A DNA stretch of 64,000 nt, taken from Gilliamella sp. wkB7 (GTDB lineage Bacteria > Pseudomonadota > Gammaproteobacteria > Enterobacterales > Orbaceae). Below the pieces are notes generated by a model, which did no database searches, was not told the DNA's origin, and saw only the letters and a program-made list of their open reading frames with translations. This document shows positions 1-9,187 of the stretch, piece after piece. Made by a program: the position numbers and the translations under genes. The first letter of the stretch is position 1; every line of letters begins with the position of its first letter. The stretch covers positions 2,046,001 through 2,110,000 of the forward strand of contig NZ_CM004509.1 in NCBI RefSeq assembly GCF_001693435.1, read 5' to 3'.

Positions 1-53
1 TCTACCTTTGCTTACCTATAATTTATAACTATTGGGATTAGATCTGAAATTAA

Positions 54-1094
54 TTAATCTCCTAATTTAATATCGATCACTTCTATGTTTTGTTTGCCAC
101 CATAAATATCGTACCAAGGTGTCGCATACTGTTTTAAAATTTTATTGAGGTGCTCAACATTTTCACGTCCAGTTTGGTCTAACCAGCGTTTTAAGCCTTC
201 TTTACCTTCTTTTGCATACGCTGCAACACCTTCAAACCAAGTTGCACGCCCACCTAAAATACCACTGTATTTAGCGCCATTTTCACCCGCAAAAATTAAT
301 TCTTGATGGAAAGTTTTAGTCGGTACCCCAGCACTCAAATAGATAAATGGACGAGTTGCTACATCACTGGCCTGTTTAAAATAATCAGCTGCTTGTTTTT
401 GGGTGTAAACAACAACATTATTATCATTAAATCCTTCAACATTTTTGAAAAGTACTGGAACTTCAACTTTTAGTACATCAATATAATATTGATTTTTAGT
501 GAACTCTTTAATGGTGTTAATGACTTTTTGAGGCTTTATTTTGGCAAATTCAGGGCTTTTATCATCAGTTACTACATTATCATAGACAATCGGCTCAACA
601 AATAACGGGATATCTGCTGCTCTCGCTTCTGTACCGATACGTTCTAAAAATGCATGTTTTTTTTCTAGAATATCTTGAGGATCATCTGGATTATAATAAA
701 CCAAGACTTTTGCAGCATCGGTTCCTTTTTTTAATAACCGTTGTAGAGAGTCCTCTGGCAATACATCGGGTAGTCGACCTGGAGTATTGGCATCATATCC
801 TGTTTTTTCATAAGATATAATTAATCCAGCATCTTTATTTTTTTTAGTCATACCTTTAAAGCCATACTCTTCATCTAACAAGATTGCACTAACATATTTT
901 GTTAATTCTTGTGAGACAAGCTCTTTAAATTCATACACCATATCTACATGATAGCGATCTTTACCGACTGCCGACTCCATCATTTTTACCATTGAACCAC
1001 GTTGGTCAATCGCTAATGCCGCAATAACACCATCTTGGTTAGATAATTGTTGCATGCGTGTGAATTTACCTCGAGTAATACGTTTTATAGCCAT
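54..1094 (-). CDS. lacD: Tagatose-1,6-bisphosphate aldolase, LacD family (class I)
   Basis: Class I (Schiff-base) aldolase of the LacD family, about 346 residues. In known members it cleaves tagatose 1,6-bisphosphate, and often other ketohexose bisphosphates, to DHAP and glyceraldehyde 3-phosphate in the cytosol. The N-terminal AIDQRGS motif, the LLDEEYG motif and the VLKVEVP segment with its lysine are typical of the family. An in-frame ATG at 1109 overlaps the sequence GGAGAG. That sequence sits 7 bases before the ATG at 1094 and is best read as its ribosome binding site, so 1094 is chosen. The gene is divergent from an MHS transporter. No tagatose-6-phosphate kinase is in view, so the physiological substrate is uncertain. 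Confidence 0.85.
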   Translation of the reverse strand: MAIKRITRGKFTRMQQLSNQDGVIAALAIDQRGSMVKMMESAVGKDRYHVDMVYEFKELVSQELTKYVSAILLDEEYGFKGMTKKNKDAGLIISYEKTGYDANTPGRLPDVLPEDSLQRLLKKGTDAAKVLVYYNPDDPQDILEKKHAFLERIGTEARAADIPLFVEPIVYDNVVTDDKSPEFAKIKPQKVINTIKEFTKNQYYIDVLKVEVPVLFKNVEGFNDNNVVVYTQKQAADYFKQASDVATRPFIYLSAGVPTKTFHQELIFAGENGAKYSGILGGRATWFEGVAAYAKEGKEGLKRWLDQTGRENVEHLNKILKQYATPWYDIYGGKQNIEVIDIKLGD

Positions 1095-1333
1095 TTTATA
1101 ACTCTCCATTTAAAAAGATCTTTTGATTGTAGTTTTAATTTGTAAATATATATTAATCATTTAGTGCTGTTTATTTGATCAATCTACTTATATTTAAAAA
1201 AGTTTTTATTTCATGCCGATAATAAAATGTAGGTTGTCGTTTTAGTGGATATCATCTTTAAAAAAAAATGGTGTTCAGGTATATTGGTTCATCAAAATAC
1301 ACTATGTGTAAAAAATAATTTACAAGGAAGACC

Positions 1334-2653
1334 ATGTCATACACAGCACCAATTACGCAAACGCGTACTTTAAATAAACAAGACTATAAAACATTAGCAT
1401 TGTCTGCTTTAGGCGGAGCTTTAGAATTTTATGATTTTATAATATTTGTATTTTTTTCAATTACTATCAGTCATCTGTTTTTTCCAGATGATATGCCTGC
1501 ATGGTTAAGTCAGGTACAAACATTCGGTATTTTTGCAGCAGGTTATTTAATTCGTCCTTTTGGCGGAATTATTATGGCTCACTTTGGTGATCTGTTTGGT
1601 CGCAAACGAATGTTTACACTTAGCATTCTGCTTATGGCCTTACCGACGTTATTTATCGGTTGTTTACCTACTTATACCCATATTGGAATTTTTGCACCTT
1701 TATTATTATTACTTATGCGATTATGCCAGGGATTGGCAGTAGGGGGCGAAGTACCTGGTGCTTGGACGTTTGTCGCTGAGCACGTACCAAAAGATAAAAT
1801 TGGTTTAGCATGTGGAATTTTAACTAGCGGCTTAAGTTTAGGTATTTTAATCGGTTCTTTGGTTTCAACTGTTATGAATAAAAGCATTTCACCGGAACAA
1901 TTAATCGATTGGGGATGGCGTATTCCTTTTATTATTGGCGGTATTTTTGGTTTGATCGCAATGTATTTGCGCCGTTGGCTAAAAGAAACTCCAATTTTTC
2001 TTGAAATTCAGAAACGTAAACAACAAGAACTGGCTAATAAAATTCCTGTCGTTACCGTGATAACTCAATATTTACCACAGACAATATTATCTATGTTACT
2101 GACATGGGTTTTATCAGCCGGTATTATGGTCATTATGTTAATGACTCCTATTTTATTGCAAAAATCATTTGGTTATTCACCAATTGATGCTTTACAAGGC
2201 AATATATTAGCAATAATAGGTCTGATTATAAGTTGTACTTTTTATGGCATAATGATGGATAAGTGTGCGATGGGTAAGGTCATATTGATTGGTTGTATTA
2301 TTGCAGCGCTTTCTATCGCTATTTTTTATTTATCCTTAGATAATCATCAACTTTTATTTATCACTTATTCACTAGCAGGATTCTGCGTGGGTATTGTTGG
2401 GTCTTTTGCCTATTTTATGGTGAAAGTCTTTCCTACCCAAATTCGTTATAGTGGGGTGTCGTTTTCATTTAATATGGCGTATGCCATTGCAGGTGGATTA
2501 ACGCCCTTACTCATATCGTTTTTGAGTGACTTTGTGAGCAAAATGGCACCGGCTATGTATGTTGTTGGGTTATTCGCACTTGGTGCATTAATTGGACTAT
2601 TTTTATTAATAAATAATAATAGTCAAAAATACATTGCAAAAGATATTGGTTAA
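1334..2653 (+). CDS. MFS transporter, metabolite:H+ symporter (MHS) family
   Basis: Inner-membrane secondary transporter of about 12 helices and 439 residues. The opening ALGGALEFYDFIIF and the loop FGDLFGRKRMF match the MHS branch of the major facilitator superfamily (ProP, KgtP, ShiA, CitA), which brings in organic acids or osmolytes with protons. GGEVPGAWTFVAEHVP in the fourth-to-fifth helix region is the second family signature. Start ATG 1334 follows AAGGA at a good distance. It is divergent from the LacD-type aldolase with a 239-bp shared upstream region. A rho-independent hairpin follows. The substrate cannot be told from sequence. Confidence 0.85.
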   Translation: MSYTAPITQTRTLNKQDYKTLALSALGGALEFYDFIIFVFFSITISHLFFPDDMPAWLSQVQTFGIFAAGYLIRPFGGIIMAHFGDLFGRKRMFTLSILLMALPTLFIGCLPTYTHIGIFAPLLLLLMRLCQGLAVGGEVPGAWTFVAEHVPKDKIGLACGILTSGLSLGILIGSLVSTVMNKSISPEQLIDWGWRIPFIIGGIFGLIAMYLRRWLKETPIFLEIQKRKQQELANKIPVVTVITQYLPQTILSMLLTWVLSAGIMVIMLMTPILLQKSFGYSPIDALQGNILAIIGLIISCTFYGIMMDKCAMGKVILIGCIIAALSIAIFYLSLDNHQLLFITYSLAGFCVGIVGSFAYFMVKVFPTQIRYSGVSFSFNMAYAIAGGLTPLLISFLSDFVSKMAPAMYVVGLFALGALIGLFLLINNNSQKYIAKDIG

Positions 2654-2674
2654 CCATAATTTCTAATGTTAAAT

Positions 2675-2702
2675 AAGGAACGAGTATTCAGTCTCGTTCC
2701 TT
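2675..2702 (+). terminator. Rho-independent terminator of the MHS transporter gene
   Basis: A 10-bp perfect stem (AAGGAACGAG with CTCGTTCCTT) and an 8-base loop lie 21 bases past the stop codon. The stem ends in a short T-containing tract. Confidence 0.8.
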
Positions 2703-3149
2703 TAAAATATAAAAACACTTTCCTGTCCTTTATCCTCTATTTATTTCATGACTGAATTTTACAAAAAGCCTTATACTATCGTTAATTGCTCAAAAAATAT
2801 TTATAATATGAATGTAAAATGGAGTTAATTACTATCGATTATCAATCTCTAACTTACTTATAGTCAACAATTTATTTAGTCAAATCCCAATTAAGTTTAT
2901 TGATATGGTTTATTGTTAAACTGGATAAAATAAAAAGCAGAGCAAACTATCAATAAAGTTAATTAAAGACATTTTTTAGGAATTCACAATTTTTTGTCAA
3001 AAAGTTTGAGGTTATACGTACATTTCAATCGAGATTATTAAATAATCAATGTTTTTAATAATTTTGTGAAATAACTCATTTTTTTTCATAATAGTTAGGA
3101 TAAAATAAACCAAGTTATATTTTATTTTGAAATTATCTAGGAGAAAAAA
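2703..3149. other. Intergenic region upstream of adhP
   Basis: About 450 bp of very AT-rich DNA with no convincing gene on either strand. A 68-codon minus-strand frame overlaps the adhP start and has no recognisable product. The region presumably holds the adhP promoter, but I see no clear operator. Confidence 0.5.
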
Positions 3150-4184
3150 ATGAAGGCAGCAGTTGTTAGACAAGAGTGCGATGGTCAAGTTGATATTAAA
3201 GATATTCCTCTCCGTCAATTAGAAGCAGGCGAAGCTTTAGTTGAAGTTGAATATTGTGGTCTTTGTCATACAGATCTTCATGTCGCGGCGGGTGATTTTG
3301 GTAAAAAACCCGGTCGTGTTATTGGACATGAGGGAGTAGGGATCGTTACTAAAATAGCTCCAGATGTAAAAAGCTTAAAAATTGGTGATCGTGTTAGTAT
3401 TGCTTGGTTCCATGCAGGTTGTGGTTCGTGTGAGTATTGTATTTCAGGTCAGGAAACCTTTTGCCGTAATGCTTTAAATTCTGGATATAGTGTCGATGGT
3501 GGTATGGCAGAACAGTGTATTGTCAAAGCAGATTACGCTGTTAAAGTGCCAGAAGGATTAGATCCCGCTCAAGCAACCAGTGTAACTTGTGCAGGAGTAA
3601 CAACTTACAAAGGTATTAAAGTCGCAGACACAAAACCTGGACAATGGCTTGCGGTATTTGGTATTGGTGGTTTAGGCACTTTGGCTGTTGAATATGGCAA
3701 AAAAGTGTTTAACAATAAGGTCGTGGCAATTAGTAATAGCGACAGCCAATTAGAACTATGTAAAGAACTGGGTGCCGACTTGGTTGTTAATCCTAAAAAA
3801 GTGGCAGACGTAGGCGCTTATATTAAAGAACATACAGGTGGTGGTGTGCATGGTGCGGTGGTAACATCGGTAACTAAAACAGCTTTTAATCAAGCGATTG
3901 AGTCAGTTCGTCCTTTGGGTAGAGTTGTCGCTTTAGGTCTCCCTTCTGAAACGATGGATTTAAGTATTCCTAAAACAGTATTAGATGGTATTCAAGTTTT
4001 AGGTTCTTTGGTTGGTACGCGTGAAGATTTAGCTGAAGCATTCCAATTTAGTGCTGAAGGTAAAGTTGTACCAATTGTTGAAAAACGTCCATTAGAAGAT
4101 ATCAACGATATGATTAACGAAATGAGACAAGGTAAAATTCGCGGTCGTATGGTTGTTGATATGAAAATGAAAAAACAGAAATAA
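3150..4184 (+). CDS. adhP: Zinc-dependent alcohol dehydrogenase AdhP
   Basis: Medium-chain zinc alcohol dehydrogenase of 344 residues, close to E. coli AdhP (propanol-preferring, NAD-dependent). It interconverts ethanol or propanol and the aldehydes in the cytosol. Visible features are the catalytic zinc site (GLCHTDLH with Cys39, and GHEGVG with His60), the four-cysteine structural zinc loop (CGSCEYC...C, about residues 90-105) and the Rossmann motif GIGGLG near residue 170. Start ATG 3150 follows AGGAGA. It is transcribed alone and ends at a strong hairpin. With adhE further on, it points to fermentative alcohol metabolism. Confidence 0.92.
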   Translation: MKAAVVRQECDGQVDIKDIPLRQLEAGEALVEVEYCGLCHTDLHVAAGDFGKKPGRVIGHEGVGIVTKIAPDVKSLKIGDRVSIAWFHAGCGSCEYCISGQETFCRNALNSGYSVDGGMAEQCIVKADYAVKVPEGLDPAQATSVTCAGVTTYKGIKVADTKPGQWLAVFGIGGLGTLAVEYGKKVFNNKVVAISNSDSQLELCKELGADLVVNPKKVADVGAYIKEHTGGGVHGAVVTSVTKTAFNQAIESVRPLGRVVALGLPSETMDLSIPKTVLDGIQVLGSLVGTREDLAEAFQFSAEGKVVPIVEKRPLEDINDMINEMRQGKIRGRMVVDMKMKKQK

Positions 4185-4213
4185 TTGTTTTTCCATTTAA
4201 GTTAAAAGCAAAT

Positions 4214-4240
4214 AAAAGCTGGCTTGATGCTGGCTTTTTT
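4214..4240 (+). terminator. Rho-independent terminator of adhP
   Basis: The stem AAAAGCTGGC pairs with GCTGGCTTTT (two G-U pairs) around the loop TTGAT and continues into a T run. Confidence 0.85.
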
Positions 4241-4379
4241 CTTGATCAAATATTAATTTATCCGTTTTACTTTCGCTACATTTACTATCAATAATATTAA
4301 TCTTTCTTGTATTTTATTAATAAATCCCTATCATAAATTAATTTTACTCGCTAATTTAATACGTTTTAAGAGGACCTAT

Positions 4380-5828
4380 ATGGAAGATCACAATTTAGAA
4401 AATAATTTACGGAAAGATCTTGGTTTAGTTTCTGCATTGTCGCTGGTTGTTGGTATGGTTTTAGGGGCTGGTGCATTTATGAAACCACCTGCTGTATTAG
4501 AAGTTGCCGGTGATTATAACTATGCACTATTAGCGTGGATCATTGGTGGTATTTTTTCTATTTGTGGTGGATTAACGCTTTGTGAATTAGGTGTTATGTT
4601 TCCACGTACGGGCGGTATGTTGGTTTATCTGGAAAAAATTTACGGCTCAAAAGTTTCTCATCTTTATGGTTGGATGATTACCGTGCTTTTTGCTCCATCA
4701 TTAGTTGGAGCATTGGTAGGATATTTTAGTTCGGTATTTTGTCTGTTATTTGGTATTGATGATTCTTATAAAATGGCAGTAAGTGCTGGCGTTTTAGGAT
4801 TTATTGCTGTTATTAACGCTATTGGTGTTAAGCAAGCAGGTTATTTGCAAACCATAGCTACTGCTTGTAAGCTTATTCCTATTTTATTGTTAGCCATATT
4901 TGGACTATGGAAAGGTAATGGTCAAGTAGCATTATTTAGTGCTAGTGGTCAAGGGATTGAAACTTATGCTCCATTTGCTGTAGCTATTTTGGCTACTTTA
5001 TTTGCTTATGATGGTTGGGCTCAAGTTGCCTCTGTTGCTGGTGAAATTCATAATCCGGCAAAAGTACTACCTAAAGCAATTATTTTGGGTATCATATTTT
5101 TAGTTATTGTTTATGCCTGTATCAATATTGCATTGTTCAAAATTTTTCCTGTCCAAGAGATGGTATCACTTGGTCATGATGCTTCGGCCGTTGCCTCACA
5201 ACGTATGTTTGGCAATTTGGGTGGTAATTTAGTTGCTGTTGGCATTATGATCTCAATTTTAGGTGGGATTAATGGTTATATTATGACGTTATCTCGTACA
5301 ATTTTCAGTATGGCAGAACGAGGAACCATCATTGGAGCGCGTTATTTAAGTACAATCGATGATGATAGCCGCTCACCAGTTAATGCTATATGTGTATTAG
5401 TGATATTTTCTTTTTTATATTCAATTTTACTGGATGCTGATCGTTTATCTGAAATCTCAATGTTTTCAATTTGGGTATTTTATTTATTAACATTTATTGG
5501 GGTAATCATCGCTCGTAAAAAATATGCCGATGTCCCAAGATCTTATAAAGTTATTGGTTATCCAATCATTCCAATTATCGCAATTCTAGGGGCTATGTAT
5601 GTTATTTATGGTATGCTTGTTTATCAAACTTTTAATGGTATTGCGTCAATAATTCTAACTTTAATCGGTTTACCTTTATATTATTATTACCACAGAAAGA
5701 ATAAGAATAAAGAGCTTTCACTTGGTGAAATGAAGAAATATAAAGTGAAAATGCAATATACCATCGCAGTTTCTGCAATGATCATCGTTGCTCTGTTAGC
5801 TCTTTATGGTGGCATGGTAAGTAAATAA
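4380..5828 (+). CDS. APC-family amino-acid permease
   Basis: Inner-membrane amino acid/polyamine/organocation (APC) transporter of 482 residues and about 12 helices. The first helix carries the family signature VVGMVLGAGAFMKPP, where the unwound glycine-rich GAGAF segment binds the substrate alpha-amino and carboxyl groups. The FAYDGWAQVASVAGEI segment in helix 6 resembles the LAT/SteT branch (serine/threonine exchangers and relatives). Start ATG follows AGAGGA. It stands alone between adhP and rimL and ends at a bidirectional terminator. The substrate is not determined. Confidence 0.85.
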   Translation: MEDHNLENNLRKDLGLVSALSLVVGMVLGAGAFMKPPAVLEVAGDYNYALLAWIIGGIFSICGGLTLCELGVMFPRTGGMLVYLEKIYGSKVSHLYGWMITVLFAPSLVGALVGYFSSVFCLLFGIDDSYKMAVSAGVLGFIAVINAIGVKQAGYLQTIATACKLIPILLLAIFGLWKGNGQVALFSASGQGIETYAPFAVAILATLFAYDGWAQVASVAGEIHNPAKVLPKAIILGIIFLVIVYACINIALFKIFPVQEMVSLGHDASAVASQRMFGNLGGNLVAVGIMISILGGINGYIMTLSRTIFSMAERGTIIGARYLSTIDDDSRSPVNAICVLVIFSFLYSILLDADRLSEISMFSIWVFYLLTFIGVIIARKKYADVPRSYKVIGYPIIPIIAILGAMYVIYGMLVYQTFNGIASIILTLIGLPLYYYYHRKNKNKELSLGEMKKYKVKMQYTIAVSAMIIVALLALYGGMVSK

Positions 5829-5881
5829 TAAGTGATTAATTTAATTTATTGCAAAATGAGTCATTTAAACGTTATAAAACT

Positions 5882-5907
5882 AAAAAACCGACATTAGTCG
5901 GTTTTTT
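5882..5907. terminator. Bidirectional terminator between the APC permease and rimL
   Basis: A perfect 11-bp stem, AAAAAACCGAC with GTCGGTTTTTT, around the loop ATTA. Both strands end in a T run, so it can serve the permease (+) and rimL (-). Confidence 0.85.
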
Positions 5908-5995
5908 GTGCGTAATTTTTCTTTAAATTAATCATTAATAAAATATTTAATATAAAGTTAGTGAGTAATCATTTTGTTACAGTTTGGTGAAAATT

Positions 5996-6547
5996 TTAAA
6001 TATATGTTGAAATTAGACCATAAATATTTTGATCATGATAAATTCCATTTAAGTATTCAGCCTGTTTGAGCGTTCCTTCATAACTAAAACCGCATCGCTT
6101 AGCAACCGCATTACTTTTAGGATTATCCACTGAGCATTTAATAACAAATCGTTTAATTATTTTTTGTGATGCATAGTAATGAGTAAGTGCTTGAATTGCT
6201 TGTGTCATAATACCTTTACCTTCTGCTTGGCTATTGAGCCAATAACCAATATAGGCTGTCTTATTGTTTTTATCTATTCGATTGAAAGACAGTAAGCCGA
6301 CAGGGTTATTATTTAGTAAAATTACATAAGTTTTGGTAATATCTTTTTGATGCTCGACTGAACAATTATCTAAAAAATTTGATGTGTCTGCTTCATTATT
6401 GACAAACTTAGGCCAAGCCATAAATTGACTAAAACTATCACGATTAACATCAATAATATTGTATAACTTAGTTGAGTATTGTCGATCTGATGGCACTAAA
6501 TGAATATGTTCATTGACAAAGATACTTTGTTGATTGGTATTTGTCAT
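5996..6547 (-). CDS. rimL: Ribosomal-protein-serine N-acetyltransferase RimL (GNAT)
   Basis: GNAT acetyltransferase of 183 residues that aligns along its whole length with E. coli RimL. RimL acetylates the N-terminal serine of ribosomal protein L12 to give L7, using acetyl-CoA. Diagnostic stretches are NWP-like MAWPKFV, LLSFNRIDKNNKTAYIGYWL, the acetyl-CoA loop EGKGIMTQA and RFVIKCSVDNPKSN. Start ATG 6547 follows AAAGGAA. It is a single-gene unit. Confidence 0.9.
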   Translation of the reverse strand: MTNTNQQSIFVNEHIHLVPSDRQYSTKLYNIIDVNRDSFSQFMAWPKFVNNEADTSNFLDNCSVEHQKDITKTYVILLNNNPVGLLSFNRIDKNNKTAYIGYWLNSQAEGKGIMTQAIQALTHYYASQKIIKRFVIKCSVDNPKSNAVAKRCGFSYEGTLKQAEYLNGIYHDQNIYGLISTYI

Positions 6548-6665
6548 TAATTATTCCTTTAAGAGAGTATAACCAATTCTGTGTTAATATAAATTAAAGA
6601 ATAACATAATCTTTACTTAATTAAAGAATTATATTTTTAGTTTTATCTTTAGCATTAATTATAAA

Positions 6666-6695
6666 AAATTACCAGATCATTTGATCTGGTAATTT
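6666..6695 (-). terminator. Rho-independent terminator of the ascorbate-family PTS operon
   Basis: A 14-bp stem (AAATTACCAGATCA with its complement) around a 2-base loop. On the minus strand it runs into a T tract just past the IIC stop. Confidence 0.8.
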
Positions 6696-6730
6696 AATTG
6701 TTACCTGAAATTAATTAAAAAATTTTAAGC

Positions 6731-8092
6731 TTAATCATTTGCGGTTTTCTTATTTTTTAACATGTAGTTATGGATAACCAGAAGAGCAAAAATAGCAACA
6801 ACAATAATCATTATTATATCTTTGTTAAACCATTTAGCCATATTACCTAAAATAATACCAATACCACAGAAATCGACATCAGAGAAAGTCGTATTAGCAA
6901 AACCAAGCGAACCTAAAACAGGTAATAAAAGGACAGGTAAAAATGTGACTAATAAACCATTAGCAAATGCGCCAAGCATTGCACCTCGACGTCCGCCCAT
7001 AGCATTACCGAAAACACCAGCAGTTGCACCACAGAAGAAATGAGGAACTACGCCAGGTAGAATTAGTACAGCATTTAATTGACCTAATACAAATAGACCA
7101 ACTAATCCACCAAGGAAACTAAATAAAAAACCAATTAATACAGCGTTTGGTGCATATGGGAAAACAACTGGACAATCTAATGCTGGTTTGGCATTCGGCA
7201 CGAGTTTTTCTGAAAAACCTGTAAATGCTGGAACAATTTCAGCAAGAATTAACCGTACGCCTTGTAGAATAATAAATACCCCAGCAGCAAAGGTAATTGC
7301 TTCGATAATTGCATAAACTAGGTAATTATCACCATTACTTAACTTTGTTTGGACATAATCAGGTCCAGCAAAAACGGCAAGGATCAAATAGATAATCATC
7401 ATTGTTAATGAAATTGAAATTGAACTATCACGCAAGAAACTTAGATTTTTAGGTAAATTCATCTCTTCCGTTGAGCGAGAGTTTTTACCAGCTACTTGAC
7501 CAAGCGCTCCTGCCAATACATAACCTAAGGTACCAAAGTGACCAAATCCAACATCATTATTTCCTGTGATTTTGCGCATATATGGTTGAGCTATTGCAGG
7601 GAAAAATGCCATAATTAACCCAAGTACTAGGGCTCCAGTAAAGACTAATTGCCAACCTTCAAAACCCGCAACCGTTAGAATAATGCTGATCATACACGCC
7701 ATATAAAAGGTATGATGTCCAGTTAAAAAGATAAATTTTAAGCATGTAAAACGCGCAACCACAATATTAGCAATCATTCCAAAAGCCATAATTAATGCTG
7801 TTGCTGCACCATAATCATTTAATGCCATAGATACGATAGCTTCATTATTTGGGACAATACCTTGTAGTTTAAAAGCCTCTTCAAACATCATGCCTAATGG
7901 TGTAATCGCACTAATAAGTACAGTTGCGCCACCACCCAATACTAAAAATCCTAAAATAGTTTTAATTGTTCCTTTTACCGTATCAGCAAAGGATTTGCGT
8001 TGGGCTATTAACCCAACCATAGCAATCATACCAACTAATACGGCCGGTACTTTTAAAATATCAACGAAAAATTTAACAACTTCTTGAATCAT
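6731..8092 (-). CDS. PTS EIIC, ascorbate (SgaT/UlaA) family
   Basis: Membrane-embedded sugar channel of the L-ascorbate PTS family, 453 residues with about 11 helices. E. coli UlaA is 465 residues and similar, for example LKFIFLTGHHTFYMACM, GFGHFGTLGYVLAG and PHFFCGATAGVFGNAMGGRRGAM. It imports a sugar acid or sugar that is phosphorylated by the adjacent IIB. It is last of three co-directional genes (IIA, IIB, IIC), with gaps of 20-30 bp. No ascorbate-6-phosphate lactonase or other Ula enzyme is nearby, so ascorbate as substrate is only a family-level guess. Confidence 0.88.
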   Translation of the reverse strand: MIQEVVKFFVDILKVPAVLVGMIAMVGLIAQRKSFADTVKGTIKTILGFLVLGGGATVLISAITPLGMMFEEAFKLQGIVPNNEAIVSMALNDYGAATALIMAFGMIANIVVARFTCLKFIFLTGHHTFYMACMISIILTVAGFEGWQLVFTGALVLGLIMAFFPAIAQPYMRKITGNNDVGFGHFGTLGYVLAGALGQVAGKNSRSTEEMNLPKNLSFLRDSSISISLTMMIIYLILAVFAGPDYVQTKLSNGDNYLVYAIIEAITFAAGVFIILQGVRLILAEIVPAFTGFSEKLVPNAKPALDCPVVFPYAPNAVLIGFLFSFLGGLVGLFVLGQLNAVLILPGVVPHFFCGATAGVFGNAMGGRRGAMLGAFANGLLVTFLPVLLLPVLGSLGFANTTFSDVDFCGIGIILGNMAKWFNKDIIMIIVVAIFALLVIHNYMLKNKKTAND

Positions 8093-8112
8093 CGCAACAC
8101 CTCATTATCAGA

Positions 8113-8385
8113 CTATTGCTTATCAAAATGTTCAACGAGTTTGGACTCCAAATCATTGATATCAATTATATTATTTATAACTACCAGTTTATCGCTAGGA
8201 ATGCCAGAACTGTCTGCTAAATCTTTAGTCATAACAAATAAATCAGCTTGTTCTGGTGTTGCTGATGCAAGATCTGCATGCGTTACTTCTGCATCAATAT
8301 TTAATTTTTTTAGAACTTTTTTGATATTCATTTCAACCATAAAACTGCTACCAAGACCTGAACCACAAACTGCCATAATTTTCAT
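8113..8385 (-). CDS. PTS EIIB, lactose/cellobiose-fold, ascorbate-type
   Basis: Small cytoplasmic phosphotransfer protein of 90 residues. The phosphorylated cysteine is Cys7 in the loop AVCGSGLGSS, as in UlaB. It takes phosphate from the neighbouring IIA and passes it to the sugar held by IIC. It lies between the IIA and IIC genes in the same operon. Start ATG follows AAAGGAT. Confidence 0.88.
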   Translation of the reverse strand: MKIMAVCGSGLGSSFMVEMNIKKVLKKLNIDAEVTHADLASATPEQADLFVMTKDLADSSGIPSDKLVVINNIIDINDLESKLVEHFDKQ

Positions 8386-8415
8386 TTTATTTATCCTTTT
8401 CTAATTTTATTAAAT

Positions 8416-8859
8416 TTAATAACGATTGATCACAGCTAATATTTGATCACTATTTTGTGCCTTAAAAATTGTCTGCATATCGTTTGATTCACTAAACAGC
8501 TCAGCTAATTGAGTTAACATTTCAATATGGCTTGAACTATCACTGGCCGCTAATAAAGTAATTAAATATACGGGGTCGTTTTCTGTTGAATTAAATTTCA
8601 CGCCTTGTTTGACCAGTAACATAGATAAGCCCAGTTGATTGACACCTTGCTCTGGTCTAGCATGCGGCATAGCGATACCCGGTGCCAATACATAGTAAGG
8701 TCCAATTGATTCATGTAATTGAAAAATTGCTTGGACATAATTTGGCGAAATGGCATTATTTTCTAATAATGGTTTTGCGCAAATTTGTATCGCTTCTTTC
8801 CAATCTTCAACAGAATCAACAACATTGACTGTTTGGCTGGTTAACCATTTACCTAACAT
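8416..8859 (-). CDS. PTS EIIA, fructose/mannitol-fold, UlaC-like
   Basis: Cytoplasmic EIIA of 147 residues, first gene of the operon. The active histidine is in GIAMPHARPEQG, as in UlaC and other members of the EIIA-Ntr/fructose family. The N-terminal MLGKWLTSQTVNVV matches UlaC-type proteins. A longer frame opens at 8910, but GGAGG sits 5 bases before the ATG at 8859, which fixes the start there. The promoter region upstream is shared with the divergent LacI regulator and contains a perfect palindrome. Confidence 0.88.
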   Translation of the reverse strand: MLGKWLTSQTVNVVDSVEDWKEAIQICAKPLLENNAISPNYVQAIFQLHESIGPYYVLAPGIAMPHARPEQGVNQLGLSMLLVKQGVKFNSTENDPVYLITLLAASDSSSHIEMLTQLAELFSESNDMQTIFKAQNSDQILAVINRY

Positions 8860-8947
8860 TTTTCCTCCATTAAACCTGATATCATCAATTGTTAGTTTAA
8901 AAAATAACATACTAAATAAGAATAGAAATAAAAAAATATTAGAAGTG

Positions 8948-8961
8948 TGATAGCGCTATCA
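8948..8961. promoter_or_regulatory. Putative LacI-family operator (perfect 14-bp palindrome)
   Basis: TGATAGCGCTATCA is perfectly self-complementary with a central GCGC, the shape of a LacI/GalR-family operator. It lies 89 bp upstream of the PTS IIA start and about 230 bp upstream of the divergent regulator gene. Confidence 0.65.
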
Positions 8962-9072
8962 AACTTGATGAAAATTTTTCTCATTTTGTGATGAAAGTAA
9001 CATTTTTGATATAACGATTATAAATTAGTTATTTAGACGTAATAATATTATAGAAATGAGAGTGATTTCGAA

Positions 9073-9085
9073 GTGATTATATCAC
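9073..9085. promoter_or_regulatory. Second inverted repeat in the PTS/lacI divergent region
   Basis: GTGAT-TAT-ATCAC is a 5-bp-arm palindrome about 100 bp before the regulator start. It resembles a CRP half-site pair but has a 5-base rather than 6-base spacer, so its owner is uncertain. Confidence 0.35.
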
Positions 9086-9187
9086 ACTTTTCTATTATTG
9101 ATTGTCTATTATCGATTTTTCTGCTTTGCTACTACTAATATAAGATTTATTTGAAAAAATTTAGATTAAATTCAATCGGAATGAAAG

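Noticed and set aside
3012..3218. A 68-codon minus-strand frame overlapping the adhP start.
   Set aside because: It overlaps the ribosome site and coding start of adhP, has biased low-complexity composition and no ribosome site.
8084..8404. A 106-codon plus-strand frame opposite the PTS IIB gene.
   Set aside because: It is antisense to a conserved EIIB with an intact phospho-cysteine motif, and the shadow has no recognisable product.
9073..9085. CRP site upstream of the LacI regulator.
   Set aside because: The arms resemble CRP half-sites, but the spacer is 5 bases rather than 6, so it was kept only as an unassigned palindrome.
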